Source: Streptomyces sp. NBC_00708 (lineage in GTDB: Bacteria > Actinomycetota > Actinomycetes > Streptomycetales > Streptomycetaceae). From it: a DNA stretch of 64,000 bases. The notes beneath the pieces are model-generated. The model did not search any database and was not told where the DNA came from. It was given only the letters and a program-made list of their open reading frames with translations. Location of the stretch: NCBI GenBank assembly GCA_036226585.1, contig CP108997.1, positions 62,001 through 126,000 on the forward strand, read 5' to 3'. How positions within the stretch are numbered: position 1 is the first letter of the stretch; every line of letters begins with the position of its first letter. This document shows positions 61,980-64,000 of this stretch, piece by piece. The translations under genes and the position numbers were made by a program.

Positions 61980-63533
61980 ATGAGTGACATACATCCGGTA
62001 CGACGTCGCGGACCCCGTCCGGCGGTCGGGGCGTACATCATCGCCGGGGTCGTCCTGGTCGCGATCGGGGCCGTCGGTGCCTGGCTCCAGCACCATGCCG
62101 CCGCCCGGAGTGCGGAGCCGCGTACGGAGTTCACCGCGAGCAACCCGCCCGCCGGGCTGCCCACCGGGCTCACCACCGGTCAGCACATCCACTGGTCACG
62201 CTGCACCTCACCGCCCGCCGCGCGCACGGGCTACGACTGCGCCTCCATGAAGGCCCCCCTCGACTACCGGAAGCCGGACGGCAGGACGATCGACGTCGCC
62301 CTGATCCGCCACAAGGCCATCGGCCCGAACGCCCGGCGCATCGGCTCGCTCGTCCTCAACTTCGGTGGCCCCGGTGTGTCCGGCGTGAGCGGACTGCCCC
62401 GGTTCATCGGCCAGTACAAGCCCCTCCTCGACCGGTACGACCTGGTGTCCTTCGACCCGCGCGGTGCCGGCGCGACCATCCCCGTACGCTGCGGCAGGAC
62501 GAAGGACGACACCGGCTACGAGGGGGCTGACGCCTGCGCCGAACACTCCGGGGCAGTCCTTCCGTACATCGGTACCTCGCACACCGCGCGCGACCTCGAC
62601 CTGATGCGCTACCTCCTCGGCGACGAGCGGCTTCACTACTTCGGCGTCTCGTACGGAACGGCGCTCGGCGCGGTCTACGCCCATCTGTATCCCTCGCACG
62701 TCGGACGGCTCGTCCTGGAAGCATCCGTCGATCCGGCCGAGGACCGCGTCGAGGAGCAGATGTCACAGGCCAAGGCGGTGCAGGCGGCGTTCGACCGGTT
62801 CGCCACGCACTGCGCGGCCCGTATCCGCCCCTGCCCGACCGGCGACGGGCCCGAGGAGGCCGCCCGCCGCATGGCGCGCCTGGCCGACCGTCTGGACAAG
62901 AAGCCCGCCCCCGCCGGCGCCGGAAGGACCCTCGATGCCGACGACCTCGCGTATGCCGTCAGTGACCATCTCGACCTCGGCACGGACGGCTGGCCGCCGC
63001 TCGCGAAGGCGCTCGCCGCGCTGATCGACCACCACGACGGCCGCCTGCTGAGCAGGGGCGCGGACGACGTCGGCTCCGGCGACCGCACGGTGGTCCCGGG
63101 CGACAACAGCCGCGCCGCCCGGACCGCCATCACCTGCGCGGACTCCAGCCTGCGCCCCGGCGTCGAACGCCTCGACCGCGACGAGGCCCGCGTCAGGGCC
63201 GCCTCGCCCGTCTTCGGACCGGCATGGTCCACGGGCGTCTACCTCTGTTACGGCTGGCCGTTCGACGGCGAGCGCGCCACGCTCCAGGTGAACGCCGAGG
63301 GCGCGGCCCCCGTCCTGGTGATCGGCGGCACCGGCGACCCCACGACGCCGTACCAGGGCGCCCGCCACATGGCGGACGCCCTGGGCGACGACGTCGGCGT
63401 GCTCCTGACGGCCGAGGAGGAGGGCCACGGCACCTACCCGCAGAACCCCTGTGTCACGAAGGCCGTCGACCGGTACCTCCGCACCGGCCGCACCCCGGCT
63501 CCGGGGACGGTGTGCCGGGGCAGCATGTCCTGA
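61980..63533 (+). CDS. Secreted/anchored tripeptidyl-aminopeptidase-type alpha/beta hydrolase
   Basis: 517 residues. An N-terminal membrane anchor or signal (AYIIAGVVLVAIGAVGAWLQ), then an alpha/beta-hydrolase with oxyanion segment NFGGPGVSG, nucleophile Ser in FGVSYGTALG, acid in GTGDPTTPYQ and His in EGHGTYP. The C-terminal TAP-like domain with cysteines (CYGWPF, NPCVTK, VCRGS) is typical of Streptomyces SlpD/Tap proteases, which trim N-terminal tripeptides outside the cell. The ATG at 61980 follows GAGG. Confidence 0.92.
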   Translation: MSDIHPVRRRGPRPAVGAYIIAGVVLVAIGAVGAWLQHHAAARSAEPRTEFTASNPPAGLPTGLTTGQHIHWSRCTSPPAARTGYDCASMKAPLDYRKPDGRTIDVALIRHKAIGPNARRIGSLVLNFGGPGVSGVSGLPRFIGQYKPLLDRYDLVSFDPRGAGATIPVRCGRTKDDTGYEGADACAEHSGAVLPYIGTSHTARDLDLMRYLLGDERLHYFGVSYGTALGAVYAHLYPSHVGRLVLEASVDPAEDRVEEQMSQAKAVQAAFDRFATHCAARIRPCPTGDGPEEAARRMARLADRLDKKPAPAGAGRTLDADDLAYAVSDHLDLGTDGWPPLAKALAALIDHHDGRLLSRGADDVGSGDRTVVPGDNSRAARTAITCADSSLRPGVERLDRDEARVRAASPVFGPAWSTGVYLCYGWPFDGERATLQVNAEGAAPVLVIGGTGDPTTPYQGARHMADALGDDVGVLLTAEEEGHGTYPQNPCVTKAVDRYLRTGRTPAPGTVCRGSMS

Positions 63534-63598
63534 GCCCCGCGCGGATCCGGCCGGGCGGGCTCAGGACGCGCGCGCCCGCCGGATCCGCCGGGCGGCCG

Positions 63599-64000
63599 TC
63601 AGCGGGCGGCCCTCTCGTCCTCGCCCGCGACCTTCGCGGTGCTCAGGGCGATGCGGTTCCAGGTGTTGATGGCGAAGATCAGGGCGAGCACGCGCCCCAG
63701 TTCCTGCTCGTCGAAGTGGTGGGTGGCCTCCGCATAGACGTCGTCGGGGACTCCGTCGCGGGACACCAGAGTGACGGCCTCCGTCAGGGCCAGCGCCGCC
63801 TGCTCCTTCTCCGTGAAGAAGTTACGGGCTTCGCGCCACACCCCGATCATGTGCAGCCGTGCCTCGTCCTCGCCTGCCTTGCGTGCGTCGGTGGTGTGCA
63901 TGTGGAGGCAGTAGGCGCAGCCGTTGAGGAGTGAGGCCCGGATCTGGATCAGTTCGACCAGGGCCGGGTCGAGACCCTCGCGGGCCGCGGCGTCGAATCC
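63599..64000 (-). CDS. AhpD/carboxymuconolactone-decarboxylase-family protein (5' end outside window)
   Basis: 134 residues are visible; the frame runs off the right edge, so the start is missing. RASLLNGCAYCLHMHTTDAR contains the AhpD CxxC-xxx-H active site (NGCAYCLHMH). The remainder (HFDEQELGRVLALIFAINTW, NRIALS) is the usual C-terminal helix pair. Probably a peroxide-reducing or related redox enzyme. Confidence 0.9.
   Translation of the reverse strand, partial: GFDAAAREGLDPALVELIQIRASLLNGCAYCLHMHTTDARKAGEDEARLHMIGVWREARNFFTEKEQAALALTEAVTLVSRDGVPDDVYAEATHHFDEQELGRVLALIFAINTWNRIALSTAKVAGEDERAAR

Overview
The window is very GC-rich DNA with strong third-position GC, many GTG starts, frequent ATGA/GTGA stop-start overlaps, Tat-type (SRR) export signals, a membrane SpoIIE-type PP2C phosphatase and many GntR/TetR/LysR regulators. 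This suggests an actinomycete, most likely a Streptomyces-type chromosome (probably an accessory, arm-like region). I see no rRNA, tRNA, CRISPR array, transposase or integrase.

Layout. (1) 50-7974: two look-alike redox modules. Each is a leftward operon of aldo/keto reductases and a zinc alcohol dehydrogenase that diverges from an XRE/MmyB-type regulator; the second also carries a cupin and the decayed tail of another cupin. (2) 8192-10141: an MFS exporter coupled to a possible 60-residue ORF, and a small membrane protein. (3) 10337-25550: a 15 kb catabolic region and the most interesting part. Leftward operons encode an RraA-type aldolase, a GntR regulator, an HpaH-type hydratase and an HpaI-type aldolase, then a ribose-type ABC importer, a non-canonical amidohydrolase and a DUF3500 protein. 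A rightward operon encodes a dienelactone hydrolase, a flavin monooxygenase, an NTF2-fold protein, an FAH-family hydrolase, a Rid protein and a second, divergent DUF3500 protein. A second GntR lies inside. The two control regions share operator-like words. The set looks like import, hydroxylation and lower meta-type cleavage of an unknown aromatic or heterocyclic compound, with no recognisable ring-cleavage dioxygenase.

(4) 25691-39901: a mixed region holding a CehA/McbA-type PHP hydrolase, a secreted FG-GAP protein, HAD hydrolases, a SpoIIE phosphatase, two TetR/membrane-protein pairs with clear operators, a dienelactone hydrolase with a hairpin over its ribosome binding site, a lipoprotein and a secreted HAD phosphatase. 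(5) 40101-48443: a 2-aminoethylphosphonate (AEP)-type operon (UTRA GntR, FAD amine oxidase, phosphonatase-like hydrolase, ABC transporter) followed by a Tat-exported alkaline-phosphatase-superfamily enzyme. DasR/PhnF-like operator sequences sit in front of both. No transaminase (phnW) is present.

(6) 48625-64000: an accessory mixture of two APH-fold kinases, a secreted GH43, a DUF6461-like protein, an isoaspartyl-methyltransferase-like protein with a broken hemC-like fragment behind it, an RmlD-like reductase, a TPR protein, a dienelactone-hydrolase-like protein lacking its nucleophile, a LysR/class-A-serine-hydrolase operon divergent from a MecA-type penicillin-binding protein, a secreted tripeptidyl-aminopeptidase-type hydrolase, and a partial AhpD/CMD-family gene at the right edge.

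All assignments come from reading motifs and gene order by eye. No database search was run.
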